Origin: Anaerolineales bacterium | GTDB taxonomy: Bacteria > Chloroflexota > Anaerolineae > 4572-78 > J111 | DNA: 64,000 nt | Assembly: GCA_015075185.1 (NCBI GenBank) | Contig: JABTUW010000003.1 | Location: forward strand, 372,001-436,000 | Reading direction: 5' to 3' | Shown here: positions 53,794 through 63,356 of the stretch, piece by piece | Layout of the letters: each line of letters starts with the position of its first letter | Numbering within the stretch: position 1 is the first letter of the stretch | Notes under the pieces: model-generated | Database searches by the model: none | Seen by the model: the letters and a program-made list of their open reading frames with translations, nothing else | What the model was told of the DNA's origin: nothing | Made by a program: the position numbers and the translations under genes

Positions 53794-54843
53794 ATGATTC
53801 ACTCACCTTTATTTTCTATCGTTATACCCGTCTATAACGGCGGCGACATGTTCAAGCGCTGCTTAGAGGCCATGCGCCAATCCTCGTTTAACGACTGGGA
53901 ACTGGTGGTAGTGGATGACGGCTCCAGCGATGGTTCTGACCACTTGGCCGAGCAGTCTGGTGCGCGGGTCCTCAGAACGAAAGGGCGTTTAGGCCCGGCG
54001 GCGGCTCGCAACCTGGGCGCTCAGGCGGCGCGGGGATACTATCTCTATTTTATTGACGCCGATTGCGAGCTGCACCCCGATACGCTCACAAATATTGCCC
54101 GGGTTTTCCGGGCCGATCCTGGCCTCGATGCCTTGTTTGGTTCCTATGACGATGCCCCCGGCGCGGCCAACTTTATCGCTCAATACAAAAACCTGTTCCA
54201 CCATTATGTTCACCAAAACAGCAGCGCCGAAGCTTCGACATTTTGGACGGGCTGCGGTGCGATCAGGCGGTCGCAGTTTTTGGCCCTGGGTGGTTTTGAT
54301 TTGCAGCGCTACCGGCGTCCGGCGATCGAAGATATTGACCTGGGCTTCCGGCTCAAGCAGGCCGGGGGACGGATTCGCCTGGCCAAACATGTCCAGGTGA
54401 AACACCTTAAAGCCTGGACCTTCATCAGCCTGCTGAAATCCGATATCTTTGACCGGGGTATTCCCTGGACCCGCCTGATCTTGCGCGACAAGGCTTTTAC
54501 CAGCGACCTTAATTTGCAAACGCACAACCGGGTCAGTGTGGTTGCTATTTATGGGCTGCTCCTGGCCGTCGCAGTGAGCCTTTTTCAGCCCCAGGCCCTC
54601 CTGGTGGCCCTCGGCCTGGCGGCGCTTTTGCTGTGGCTGAATCTAAGATTGTATCGCTTCTTCTACCAAAAACGGGGCGTTGTCTTCACATTGCAGGTTA
54701 TTCCGCTGCACTGGCTCTATTATCTGTATAACGCCCTTTCTTTTGGCTGCGGGATGCTGCTTTATTGGCACGAACAATTGAAAGCGGAGGCAATCGTCCC
54801 CCCCAACCCTTTGGTTGATGGTATCGAAACCGATGGAAATTGA
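53794..54843 (+). CDS. GT2 glycosyltransferase with C-terminal membrane segments
   Basis: A 349-residue enzyme. Motifs: SIVIPVYNGGDMFK (about 6), VDDGSSDGSD (about 39), AARNLGAQAARG (about 70), FIDADCEL (DxD, about 88) and AIEDIDLGFRL (about 175). Two or three hydrophobic segments follow after residue 245. It likely adds one sugar or glycosyl-phosphate to a lipid-linked acceptor. It starts 4 bp after the preceding stop and its end overlaps the start of the next membrane protein. Confidence 0.88.
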   Translation: MIHSPLFSIVIPVYNGGDMFKRCLEAMRQSSFNDWELVVVDDGSSDGSDHLAEQSGARVLRTKGRLGPAAARNLGAQAARGYYLYFIDADCELHPDTLTNIARVFRADPGLDALFGSYDDAPGAANFIAQYKNLFHHYVHQNSSAEASTFWTGCGAIRRSQFLALGGFDLQRYRRPAIEDIDLGFRLKQAGGRIRLAKHVQVKHLKAWTFISLLKSDIFDRGIPWTRLILRDKAFTSDLNLQTHNRVSVVAIYGLLLAVAVSLFQPQALLVALGLAALLLWLNLRLYRFFYQKRGVVFTLQVIPLHWLYYLYNALSFGCGMLLYWHEQLKAEAIVPPNPLVDGIETDGN

Positions 54844-57220
54844 AATCGCCAGATCGGCGACGGCTCTCTGGCAAGAGACCAAAATCCAAAATCTCAAATC
54901 CAGGCTCCAGAACCCTGCCTGGGCTGTTTGGGTCGGCGCGTTCGTCCTGACCACCTACCTGGGATTGCTGCCTTTTGTCGAGCGCACCTGGCGAGCCACC
55001 GGCGACGAGCCGCACTATCTGCTAACCACCCACTCGCTGGTGCATGACGGGGATTTTGATCTGGCCAATAACTACGCCCAGCTCGATTACCTGAATTTTT
55101 ACTTCAGTAAGGACATTACCCCCCAAATTCGGCTTGGCCCCTCTGGCCAACAAATTTTGGACCACCAATTGGCCCTGCCGGTGCTGGTTGCGCCGGCTTA
55201 TGCTCTGGCCGGCCGGGAGGGGGTGCTGCTGTTTCAGGTTCTTCTCGGGGCGCTGCTGGCCGCCCTGACCTTCAAACTGGCCTGGCTGGTCAGCCAGGAT
55301 GAATTCGCCTCGCTGCTGGCGACGCTGTTTGTGGCGTTGAGTCCACCCCTGTTAATGTATAACTATCTGGTTTATCCCGAAATGCTCGGCGCTGTGCTGA
55401 CCACCCTGGTGTTGTACTATGCCGTCAGCCAGAACCGGGCCACACCGGCTTCTTTTGTCTTGATCCTTTTTTCCCTTATAACCCTGCCCTGGCTCAATCG
55501 CCGCTTTGTGCCGCTGGCGATGCTGCTGGCGCTGCTGATTGTTTGGGCCTGGCGGGGAGAGTTGCGAGGTTGGAAGGCTAGAAGGTTGGAAGGGGGGGCG
55601 ACGCTCTTCTTCCCGGCGGCAACGGTGCTGTCAATTGGTTTGCTTTTATGGTTTAACAGCCAGCTCATCGAGGTGGGCCAGGCCGATATTACAGCCCCAA
55701 CCATCACTTCGTTATTTTGGGACCGAGTTGGGCGCGGCCTGGTGGGTTGGTTGGTAGACCAGCAGCGCGGAATGTTTATTTTCGCGCCCATTTACATTTT
55801 TGCCGGGTGGGGTTTGCCGTTTTTGTTAAAGGATCATTTGCGTCAGCGCCACTGGTGGGTCATTCTGCCATTTTTGCTTTCCCTGGGAGTGACGGCTGTT
55901 GCCGGCGGCTTCTGGATTGCCTGGGAGTTGGGACCGAGGTTTTTAGTGGTCGCATTGCCAGGGCTGGCCCCCTTGCTCGCGCTGGCCTGGCGTATTTACA
56001 GCCGCCACAAGGTGTGGCGCGGCCTGGCACTGCTGCTCTTCGGGCTGAGTTTGAGCAACACCCTGGTTATTCTCCAAAATCCTGAACTGCCTTACAAGTC
56101 ATCCCTGCCCCTCTACTACGCCGAGAAATTTGGCCTCCCGCTGACCGAGTGGCTGCCCGACCTGGCTGCGTACGAACGCATCGGGCCGGCCACTGAAGCA
56201 ATCTCGACCGAGGCTCAGATTGTTGACGAAAGTGGAGAAATGGCTTGGTTGGCCCAGCCTGGCAGTCCGGTCAGTCTCGTCCGCTCTGGCCCTCTGCCCG
56301 ACCTCTCCTTTGGCCATTACCACCTGACCTGGCAGTTGCGCACTGACCCAGGCGTCGCGCCTGATACGGAGTTGGTCCGTCTCTCGCTCAAAACGTCCGG
56401 GGGAGGCCAGATTTTTAATAAAATCATCACCGCCGCCGATTTGCCCGCCGACGGCAGCTATGGTCAGCTCAGTTATTCGTGGCTCAATCCCAATGTTGAC
56501 CGCTGGCGCACGCCGCTTGTGCTCAATGCCGTCAGCAGCGGTAAGGCCAGGGTTTGGGCTAAAGGCATCCTCTTTACCCCCGATCCTTTCTATGGCTGGC
56601 TCTGGCCTTATCTCCTCCTGGCGATTTTGCTGGCGGCGGCCCTGCTGGCCTGGTTTCGTCACCGCCATGAAAACGTGTCTTTGGTTTTGAGCCAGCAGCG
56701 CAACCGAAGGGGAGGGGTAGCGGTGGTGTTATGGGGCTTGACCCTGATTTTGCCTGTGACGGCCGGGGGTTGGCTGGTCTATCAGCAGCAGCAAAGCAGC
56801 CAGACCTATACCGCCGCTGAGCTGAGTCACCTGGCGGGGCGGGCAGTGGCTGACCCGCAGGCCGCTGGCGGCCAGGCCTGGCTGGTTGATCCCCAGTTTG
56901 ACCCGCCCCAGAAGGCCATCTATGGCCCGTTCCAGATTTTTGATGCGGGCCGCTATCGAGTCGCCTTTCGCCTGAAACTGCCCCAGGCCGCAGCCACGGA
57001 CCAGGATTTAGCTCGGCTGGAAGTGGCGGCCACGGCCAACTTCGACCGCCTCATCACCCAGGCCCTCCGCGCCGAACATTTTAGCAAGCCAAACATTTAC
57101 CACGATTTCGTTTTGACCGTCGCCAACCCGCGCCGCCAGGCTTTGAGCTTTGAAGTTTACTACCTGGGCGTAGCGCCCTTGTCGGTTGACCGGGTGACAA
57201 TTACCAGGGTGGCTGAGTGA
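54833..57220 (+). CDS. Large GT-C-like membrane protein with exported beta-rich parts
   Basis: A 795-residue polytopic protein. After an N-terminal loop made partly of an AAAATCC-type short repeat (TKIQNLKSRLQNP) comes the motif TWRATGDEPHYLLTTHSLV (about 55), which resembles the acidic first-loop signature of GT-C enzymes. About ten membrane segments follow. Two beta-rich exported regions (about 440-600 and 670-795) flank another helix pair. The ATG at 54833 is preferred; ATG 54818 is possible. Both overlap the previous gene. It is likely a glycosyltransferase of the surface-glycan group. Family assignment is weaker than for the other GT-C genes. Confidence 0.65.
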   Translation: MEIEIARSATALWQETKIQNLKSRLQNPAWAVWVGAFVLTTYLGLLPFVERTWRATGDEPHYLLTTHSLVHDGDFDLANNYAQLDYLNFYFSKDITPQIRLGPSGQQILDHQLALPVLVAPAYALAGREGVLLFQVLLGALLAALTFKLAWLVSQDEFASLLATLFVALSPPLLMYNYLVYPEMLGAVLTTLVLYYAVSQNRATPASFVLILFSLITLPWLNRRFVPLAMLLALLIVWAWRGELRGWKARRLEGGATLFFPAATVLSIGLLLWFNSQLIEVGQADITAPTITSLFWDRVGRGLVGWLVDQQRGMFIFAPIYIFAGWGLPFLLKDHLRQRHWWVILPFLLSLGVTAVAGGFWIAWELGPRFLVVALPGLAPLLALAWRIYSRHKVWRGLALLLFGLSLSNTLVILQNPELPYKSSLPLYYAEKFGLPLTEWLPDLAAYERIGPATEAISTEAQIVDESGEMAWLAQPGSPVSLVRSGPLPDLSFGHYHLTWQLRTDPGVAPDTELVRLSLKTSGGGQIFNKIITAADLPADGSYGQLSYSWLNPNVDRWRTPLVLNAVSSGKARVWAKGILFTPDPFYGWLWPYLLLAILLAAALLAWFRHRHENVSLVLSQQRNRRGGVAVVLWGLTLILPVTAGGWLVYQQQQSSQTYTAAELSHLAGRAVADPQAAGGQAWLVDPQFDPPQKAIYGPFQIFDAGRYRVAFRLKLPQAAATDQDLARLEVAATANFDRLITQALRAEHFSKPNIYHDFVLTVANPRRQALSFEVYYLGVAPLSVDRVTITRVAE

Positions 57221-57253
57221 CGGAGACAGTGCCGTCGAGAAGGTAGGCCGGCT

Positions 57254-58171
57254 ATGCAAAACCTGTATTCGGAGGTAGCGCACCGGGAGTGGAATCAGGC
57301 CCGCCGCAAGGCCCTGTGGTTGCAGCTCCGCTCCAGCCTGGGCAGCAAAAAGATTGATTTAATTGACTTTGACCAGCTATCCCAACGATTCGACCTGGGC
57401 AACGCCGCTTATCGGGGAGTCCAGAAAATTCCGGTCGCTAAAATAATGGGCAGCGTCGGGCGTTACCATGATTTTGTCCAGGCCTTTTTGCCGACCACCG
57501 AGAATATGCGTCATCGTTGGGAGAAAATTGCCACCCTTTATCTCGACCCCTCCAGCCGGGGCCTGCCTCCCATTGAGGTGTATCAGGTCGGCGACAGTTA
57601 TTTTGTCTGTGATGGCAATCACCGGGTTTCGGTTGCCCGGCAGCTCGGCTTGAAAAAGCTTGAGGCGCATGTTTGGGAGTACCTCCAGCCCGTGGCTGGA
57701 CTGGCGCCGGGCGTGGATATTGACAGTCTGTTGATTGAGGCAGAGCGGGGTGAATTTTTAGAGAAAACGCATCTGGATGAACTGCGGCCCGGTCACGATA
57801 TTCGCCTGACTGCGCCAGGCGGTTATCCAGAGATGCTAAATCAGATTGCCCACTACCAACAGGTTCTCAGCTTGATTGACGAAACAGAGATCCCTTACGA
57901 ACAGGCGGTGACGGCCTGGTATGACATGATCTATAAATCCACCGTGCTGCTCATCGAAAACGCAGGTGTCCTGAACATCTTTCCCCACCGCACCGCCGCC
58001 GATTTCTTTATCTGGGCCAGGCAGCATCATCGTGAATTGGAAGAACAGTATGGCCAGGCTGTCCTGATGGCAGACGCGGTTAAAGATATCAGGAAGCAAA
58101 AGCTTTCTCCGGCCCTCCTTCGCTTCTGGCGCAGCTTTGCAGATTGGCTAAAACGCCGTCTTGGTTACTAA
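57254..58171 (+). CDS. ParB/Srx-fold domain protein
   Basis: A 305-residue soluble protein. The centre (about 100-145) carries GLPPIEVYQVGDSYFVCDGN followed by HRVSVARQLGLKKLEAHVWEY, the core of ParB/sulfiredoxin-like domains, where the GxHR segment contacts nucleotide or DNA. The N-terminal 100 residues and C-terminal helices are unassigned. The family includes nucleases, CTP-binding partition proteins and kinases. Which one applies is not visible, and no ParA gene is nearby. It sits 33 bp after the membrane glycosyltransferase, in the same direction, and may regulate or belong to the glycan operon. A dispersed palindrome follows the stop. Confidence 0.7.
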   Translation: MQNLYSEVAHREWNQARRKALWLQLRSSLGSKKIDLIDFDQLSQRFDLGNAAYRGVQKIPVAKIMGSVGRYHDFVQAFLPTTENMRHRWEKIATLYLDPSSRGLPPIEVYQVGDSYFVCDGNHRVSVARQLGLKKLEAHVWEYLQPVAGLAPGVDIDSLLIEAERGEFLEKTHLDELRPGHDIRLTAPGGYPEMLNQIAHYQQVLSLIDETEIPYEQAVTAWYDMIYKSTVLLIENAGVLNIFPHRTAADFFIWARQHHRELEEQYGQAVLMADAVKDIRKQKLSPALLRFWRSFADWLKRRLGY

Positions 58172-58173
58172 TC

Positions 58174-58218
58174 AGGTGACTGGCACTTTTCTCTGAGCTA
58201 ACCAAGTGCCAGTCACCT
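58174..58218. repeat. ACTGGCACTTTT-type palindrome, copy 3
   Basis: aggtgactggcactt and aagtgccagtcacct are perfect 15-base complements around a 14-base loop. It lies 3 bp after the ParB-fold gene and could end its transcript. Confidence 0.7.
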
Positions 58219-58261
58219 TTCCTGAGCAGTTACAATTTTTAATATTATTTGAGAGGTTCTG

Positions 58262-60321
58262 TTGAAATTACACCGGATTATTTCTTATGGCTTAATGACG
58301 GCCGGGGCGATTGTCTCGACCAGAGCCGCGCTGAAACGCCAACAGTGGGAGGAATTTAACGTCCATGCGGCGATTATGCTGGATTGGGATGATGTCCAGG
58401 CGGTAGCCACGCGCGCCGCTTCCGTCTTCGCCGGAACTGGAGAAAGCCAGGCGGCCATAGCCGACCTCCTGCGGCGTTACCGCGAAAACGGCGCGACCCA
58501 CCTGTCCATCCCCGAACTCACCCTCGGCCGTTTGCTGGCCAAAGGCGAAATGAGCGTTACCCAGGGTTCGAGCCAGAACCGGGTCTACTTGCAAGCCCAA
58601 AATGCAGCCCTGGCCAACCTGGTTACAGCGGAACTACAGGCTCGTTTACCTCACCTCAAACCGCTGCGCAGCGGAACCAAAACGCCGCTTGTATCATTCC
58701 TCGGTGATCTGCCTTCTGTTGCCGAAATTGGCCTGGGCTTCGATCCGGCCCACGCGGCTCTGGCTCAGCGGGCCGGGTTGGCCCCGGCGGCCCGGCCTAT
58801 TGGCTACAGTTGGGTTCAGCCGGAAATGATCGAGCGCACCTTGGGCCGGGCGGCGGCCCTGGGCGCCAGGATTATCGCCTTCCAGGGTAATCTCATCCCC
58901 GGCCACGAATTCAAGATGGAGCATACGGTCGAGGCTATGCGCCGGCATCACCTGACCTACGCCTATTTCAGCCAGAGCCGTCATCAAAAAGGGGACTGGT
59001 TTCTGGCCAAGAATCTGGCCGAAACGGGCCTGGTCATCCTGGCTCACGAATTTCAGCCGGAGGAATTGTTGGAAGAGGACTGGTTTACCGCCTCCTATCG
59101 CTGGGCCACCCTGGCCACTGAGGCCGGTATCCGGCTGTGCTCGGTTCGCTTCTTCCGTATTTTACACGCGGCCGATCCGCTGGAGTCGGTGGCTTACGTC
59201 AAGAGTTGGCGCATGCTCTGGAACATACCGGCCTGCTGCTGGACCACGCCGGTGCTGTTGATTTAACCGTCTTTCAACCCCAGCGCGACGAAGTCACCCT
59301 GGCCTCGGCCGGGCTGAGTATTGCCGGAGCCGCCGGTCTGGCCAGCGACCTCTTCCCCGTGCCGGACGACCTCAAGCTGTTGGGTGTTGGGGTCAGTGCG
59401 CTGGCCCTGACCGGCCTGCCGTTTTGGGAAAAGGCGGAAGGCGGAAGGCGGAAGGCGGAAGACAGCCATCACCACGACCATCACGACCATGACCACGATC
59501 ATGAGCACCCCAATGACCACGACCATGAACATCCTCACGATCATCATCACGACCATGAACACAGCCACAGCCGCCCCTCGGCGACCGCCTACGCGCCCAA
59601 AGGATTGGCCCTGGCGGCCTCGGTCCTCTACCCGGCTGCGGCGACGGCGCTGAATGGGGCAAACCCGGTAGGAGCAGTGGCCCAGGCGCTGGCGGTGAGC
59701 GTCGCTGGGGCGGCTGTCCTCAGCGCCACTACCGCCGAAACCGACTATCTTTTAGGGATCGAAGAATATCGCGGCTATAATCTCGATTGGCTCATCCCCC
59801 TGGGTTTGGCCGCAGGCAGCGCTCTCATAAACTCCCAAAATCGAAAATCCACGCCCATCAGAGGGGCAGTCGAAAATCCAAAATCTCCCTGGCGTTGGTT
59901 GCCGCTGACCGGCGTTGCCCTGGCCGCACTCGGAAGTCTGGGCGGGCGGAGCAATCCTGATGTGCCCGCTGCCCTGGACCGGGAGCACCGCCATGCCCAC
60001 ACCCACCACCTATCGGCCTTTCAGCGGGCTGTGGGCGACAGCAAAATGGCTCTTTCGCCGAGACCGCTGCGCAAATGGGCCTTGCTGGCTCCGCTGGGGG
60101 TGGTTGCTGGGTCAATCTTAAAACAAAATAAGCAGGATGACCTGGCGGCACTGGCCCTGACCGTCGCCGCGGCTGGCCAGGTTGCCACAATGGCCGGCTT
60201 TCGCAACGGCCAGCGCCCGTTGTTAAAAACGTTAGAAGGACGGGCTAAGGGTTGGGCCATCGGAGCGATACTGGCGGGACTTTTCTGGTTTGTTTTTGCG
60301 CTTTTGAGTCGAAAAAAGTAA
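58262..60321 (+). pseudogene. DUF5693-like membrane protein with His-rich loop, one frameshift
   Basis: The frame from TTG 58262 reads MKLHRIISYGLM, then a DUF5693-like soluble part to LESVAYV near 59203. There it leaves for a short false end. A second frame continues QELAHALEHTGLLLDHAG, a soluble segment and about seven membrane helices to 60321. One C missing near 59203 (GTCAAG to GTCCAAG) joins them into about 687 residues, the size expected for this family. At about 59460-59575 lies a His/Asp/Glu-rich loop (HHHDHHDHDHDHEH, HEHPHDHHHDHEHSHS) directly after a GGCGGAA tandem repeat. DUF5693 proteins often accompany polysaccharide export. The end overlaps the flippase start by 1 bp. Confidence 0.75.
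59430..59460. repeat. Short tandem repeat, 7 bp unit GGCGGAA
   Basis: About four direct copies, in frame, encoding GGRRKAE just ahead of the His-rich loop. A second tract (aaatcgaaaatcc type) lies at 59827-59891 in the same gene. Confidence 0.7.
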
Positions 60322-61574
60322 TGACTGTTTCTACCGACAAAGCCCGTTTCAGCGCCCTGCGCAGCCTGTCTGCGGTGTCGCTCAACAAAGTGGTCCAGGT
60401 GGCTGGACTAGTGGCAACCGTCGCTTTAGTTCCGCGTCTCTTTGGGGCGGAGGATTACGGCCGCTTTGCCTTTGTGCTGTCGCTGTCTTACCTGGGCCAG
60501 GTCTTGGGCGATTTTGGTACGCTGGATGTGCTGGGCCGCTTTGTGCCGGGCATGGCCTCCGGCGAGGCTGGCCGGCTTTATATGCGCACGCTGGCCTTTA
60601 AGGTGGCGGTCGGCGTTGCCTGTGGGATTATCACAGCCGGAGTCGCCCTGGTACTAGCCTCGTGGATGACCTGGACTTGGGCGGGTCTGACCGGTCTGGG
60701 GGTGGCGCTGCACATCGTGGCCTGGGTTCCTTTTCAATTTGCCCTGGGACTTAACCGGGTGGGGACCTGGATGGCGGAGCAGGCCTGGCGGCAGTGGGCC
60801 TTGCTGCTGTTGCTGCTGGCTCTGCTGCCAGCCTGGGGTCTGGGAGGTGCGCTGCTGGCCGTGCTGGTCATGGAAATTATCTTCTGCGTATTGGGGGTCT
60901 GGTGGGTGCGCGATTACTGGCGCAGGGCCGATTTACGACTCGAATGGTCCTATCTGGCTGCCTATGTTCGCTTTGGGCTGACTTTTTTCCTGGCGAATTT
61001 AGCGGCTGTGACCCTGTATCGCTCCGGGCCGGCGCTGGTCGAGCTGCTTACCGGCGACTCCAAAGAAACCGGTTACTTCAACCTGGCCCTGGGCCTCTTT
61101 TTGCTGGGCTATGTCACGGTTAGCCAATTTGCCCAGGGTTTAATCCCGCTGCTGAGCAGTTTGCGGGCGGCGGGACAGATGGGCCAGGGACGGCAGTGGC
61201 TGCGCAACTTTGTGTTCTATGGTTGGTGGCTGAGTTGCCTGGGGGTGTTGGCGGTCTGGCTGCTGGCCGATGGGGTTGTGCCCTTGATTTTTGGGCCGGA
61301 TTTTGCGGAGGCGGCGGCCTCGTTGAAATGGATCAGCCTGGGAATGCCGCTGGCAACTTTGTTGTGGGCAGGGAATATACTGGCTACGGTGATGGGGCGG
61401 GGTCAGGTTAAATTTGGCGCAGCGCTCACAGCTTTGTTAACCTTCAGCGGAGTGGCGCTGGGATTAGTCCCGCATTATGGGGCAGCGGGTGCGGCCCTGG
61501 CCTTGAGCCTGGCTGTGACCGCCAATGTGGCTGTCTTGGGTGTCTATTTGTGGCCTTATTATGGAAGTCAATAA
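60321..61574 (+). CDS. Wzx/MOP-type polysaccharide flippase
   Basis: A 417-residue membrane protein of the MATE/MOP-type polysaccharide-transporter group, which moves lipid-linked glycans across the membrane. Seen: an N-terminal start SLSAVSLNKVVQVAGLVATV (first helix), then LFGAEDYGRFAFVLSLSYLG, the usual second block, and about twelve hydrophobic segments in two sets. The start is taken at 60321 (TAATG overlap with the preceding stop), because extended starts run through the upstream gene in another frame. It is the expected exporter for the products of the GT2 genes 51277-54843. Confidence 0.87.
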   Translation: MTVSTDKARFSALRSLSAVSLNKVVQVAGLVATVALVPRLFGAEDYGRFAFVLSLSYLGQVLGDFGTLDVLGRFVPGMASGEAGRLYMRTLAFKVAVGVACGIITAGVALVLASWMTWTWAGLTGLGVALHIVAWVPFQFALGLNRVGTWMAEQAWRQWALLLLLLALLPAWGLGGALLAVLVMEIIFCVLGVWWVRDYWRRADLRLEWSYLAAYVRFGLTFFLANLAAVTLYRSGPALVELLTGDSKETGYFNLALGLFLLGYVTVSQFAQGLIPLLSSLRAAGQMGQGRQWLRNFVFYGWWLSCLGVLAVWLLADGVVPLIFGPDFAEAAASLKWISLGMPLATLLWAGNILATVMGRGQVKFGAALTALLTFSGVALGLVPHYGAAGAALALSLAVTANVAVLGVYLWPYYGSQ

Positions 61575-61600
61575 AAATGTAACGGCCAAAGGAGGCGACC

Positions 61601-63160
61601 ATGATCTTTAAAAGCATTTATCCCGATGTCACCATCCCCGAAGTTTCGCTGCCGGAGTTTGTGCTGCACCGGGCGCAGGAACTGGGGAACAAACCGGCCC
61701 TGATTGACGGCCCCAGCGGCCGGACGCTGACCTACGAGCAGTTGGCCGGGGCGGTGTCGAAGGCGGCGGCCGGCCTGGCGGCGCGTGGGTTTAAAAAGGG
61801 CGAAGTGTTTGCCATCTACAGCCCTAATTTGCCGGAGTATGCGGTTGCCTTTCTGGCCGTGGCTTCATTGGGGGGAGTCAATACGACGATTAATCCTCTG
61901 TATACGGCCAGCGAATTGACCGTTCAACTCAACGATTGTGGCGCTAAATTTCTGCTCACTGTGCCACCTTTTATGGACAAGGCTCTTGAGGCAGCCAGAG
62001 AAGCCAAAGTCCAGGAAATTTTTGTGTTGGGTGAAGCGGAGGGCGCGACTCCTTTTGCCGCTTTGTTGCAGCAGGAGGGCCAGCCGCCCCAGGTAGAAAT
62101 CAATCCCCGCCAGGATTTGTTGGTGCTGCCTTATTCCAGCGGGACCACCGGCTTGCCCAAAGGGGTGAGGCTGACTCACTACAATATAGTAGCCAATGTG
62201 AGCCAGATCAAAGACATCGAGCCGTTTGGTGAGAATGATACGTTGATTGGGATTCTGCCCTTCTTTCACATTTACGGTATGACGGTCATTCTCTGCCTGG
62301 CGCTGCACAAGGGCGCGACAATTGTGACCATGCCTCGCTTTGATTTGGAACAGTTTTTGCAGATCATGCAGGATTACCGAGTGACCCGCGCTTACCTGGT
62401 CCCGCCGATTGTGCTGGCCCTGGCCAAGCACCCGCTGGTGGATAAGTATGATCTCTCCAGCCTGAACCTGGTTATGTCGGGGGCAGCCCCGTTGAGCAAA
62501 GAAGTGGCCGAAGCCTGCGCCAGCCGCCTGCACTGCCTGATTAAGCAGGGCTATGGGTTAACCGAAACCAGTCCCGTCACGCACATCAATCCGGAGGAGC
62601 CGGACAGGATCAAACAAGGTTCCATCGGCCCCTGTATTTCGAACACGGAGTGCAAAGTTATTGACTACCTGAACGGGGCCGAGTTAGGCCCCAACCAGGA
62701 GGGTGAAATTTGGGTGCGCGGTCCACAGGTCATGCAGGGCTATCTCAATCACCCCCAGGCCACCCAGGCGGCCATCAATGCCGAAGGCTGGTTCCGTACC
62801 GGCGATATTGGCTACGCCGACGAGGACGGCTATTTTTATATTGTTGACCGGCTCAAAGAGCTGATCAAGTACAAAGGTCTGCAGGTCGCCCCGGCGGAAT
62901 TGGAGGCGGTGCTGCTGACCCATCCGGCAGTGGCCGATGCTGCCGTCATTCCCAGTCCCGACGAAGAAGCCGGCGAAGTGCCCAAGGCGTTTGTGGTGCT
63001 GCGCAGCCAGGCGACGCCGGACGAACTCATGGCTTTTGTAGCCGAGAAGGTAGCCCCGCACAAGAAAATCCGCCTATTAGAGGTCATCGAGCAGATTCCC
63101 AAGTCGGCCTCCGGCAAAATTTTACGGCGGGTATTAGTGGAGCGGGAGCGGGGGAAGTAG
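61601..63160 (+). CDS. AMP-forming acyl-CoA synthetase (4-coumarate/fatty acid:CoA ligase-like)
   Basis: A 519-residue ANL-family enzyme that activates a carboxylic acid with ATP and joins it to CoA. Motifs in order: LPYSSGTTGLPKGV (P-loop, about 177), FFHIYGM (about 222), YGLTETSPVTH (about 323), GWFRTGDIGY (about 400), VDRLKELIKYKG (hinge, about 418) and the catalytic Lys in PKSASGKILRR (about 505). The ribosome binding site aaaggagg is strong. Sequence resembles plant-type 4CL more than FadD, but the acid is not predictable. It stands alone after the glycan group. Confidence 0.92.
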   Translation: MIFKSIYPDVTIPEVSLPEFVLHRAQELGNKPALIDGPSGRTLTYEQLAGAVSKAAAGLAARGFKKGEVFAIYSPNLPEYAVAFLAVASLGGVNTTINPLYTASELTVQLNDCGAKFLLTVPPFMDKALEAAREAKVQEIFVLGEAEGATPFAALLQQEGQPPQVEINPRQDLLVLPYSSGTTGLPKGVRLTHYNIVANVSQIKDIEPFGENDTLIGILPFFHIYGMTVILCLALHKGATIVTMPRFDLEQFLQIMQDYRVTRAYLVPPIVLALAKHPLVDKYDLSSLNLVMSGAAPLSKEVAEACASRLHCLIKQGYGLTETSPVTHINPEEPDRIKQGSIGPCISNTECKVIDYLNGAELGPNQEGEIWVRGPQVMQGYLNHPQATQAAINAEGWFRTGDIGYADEDGYFYIVDRLKELIKYKGLQVAPAELEAVLLTHPAVADAAVIPSPDEEAGEVPKAFVVLRSQATPDELMAFVAEKVAPHKKIRLLEVIEQIPKSASGKILRRVLVERERGK

Positions 63161-63207
63161 ACGGTAGACGGGGATACTTTGCAAGTTCAAAGGGCAAAGG
63201 TTTAAGA

Positions 63208-63314
63208 AGCTGCCTGAAAAGGGCACAATGTGAGACCGTAGTAACGACTTCAGTCGTTTACAGCCTCACCCTTGACGACTAAAGTCATCACTACAAACAC
63301 TTTTCAGACAGGCT
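63208..63314. repeat. MITE-like element with CTGCCTGAAAAG / CTTTTCAGACAGG ends
   Basis: A 107 bp non-coding palindrome. The outer arms agctgcctgaaaag and cttttcagacaggct are nearly complementary, and inner blocks acgacttcagtcgt and gacgactaaagtcat form further stems. No second copy is present in this window. Confidence 0.65.
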
Positions 63315-63356
63315 CTAACCTTTGTCCTCCAAGAAATTATTCTCGAGGAGAAATAA

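Noticed and set aside
57254..58171. Chromosome-partition ParB and a nearby origin
   Set aside because: Only the ParB/Srx core is present; no ParA, no parS-like inverted repeats and no DnaA boxes were seen nearby.
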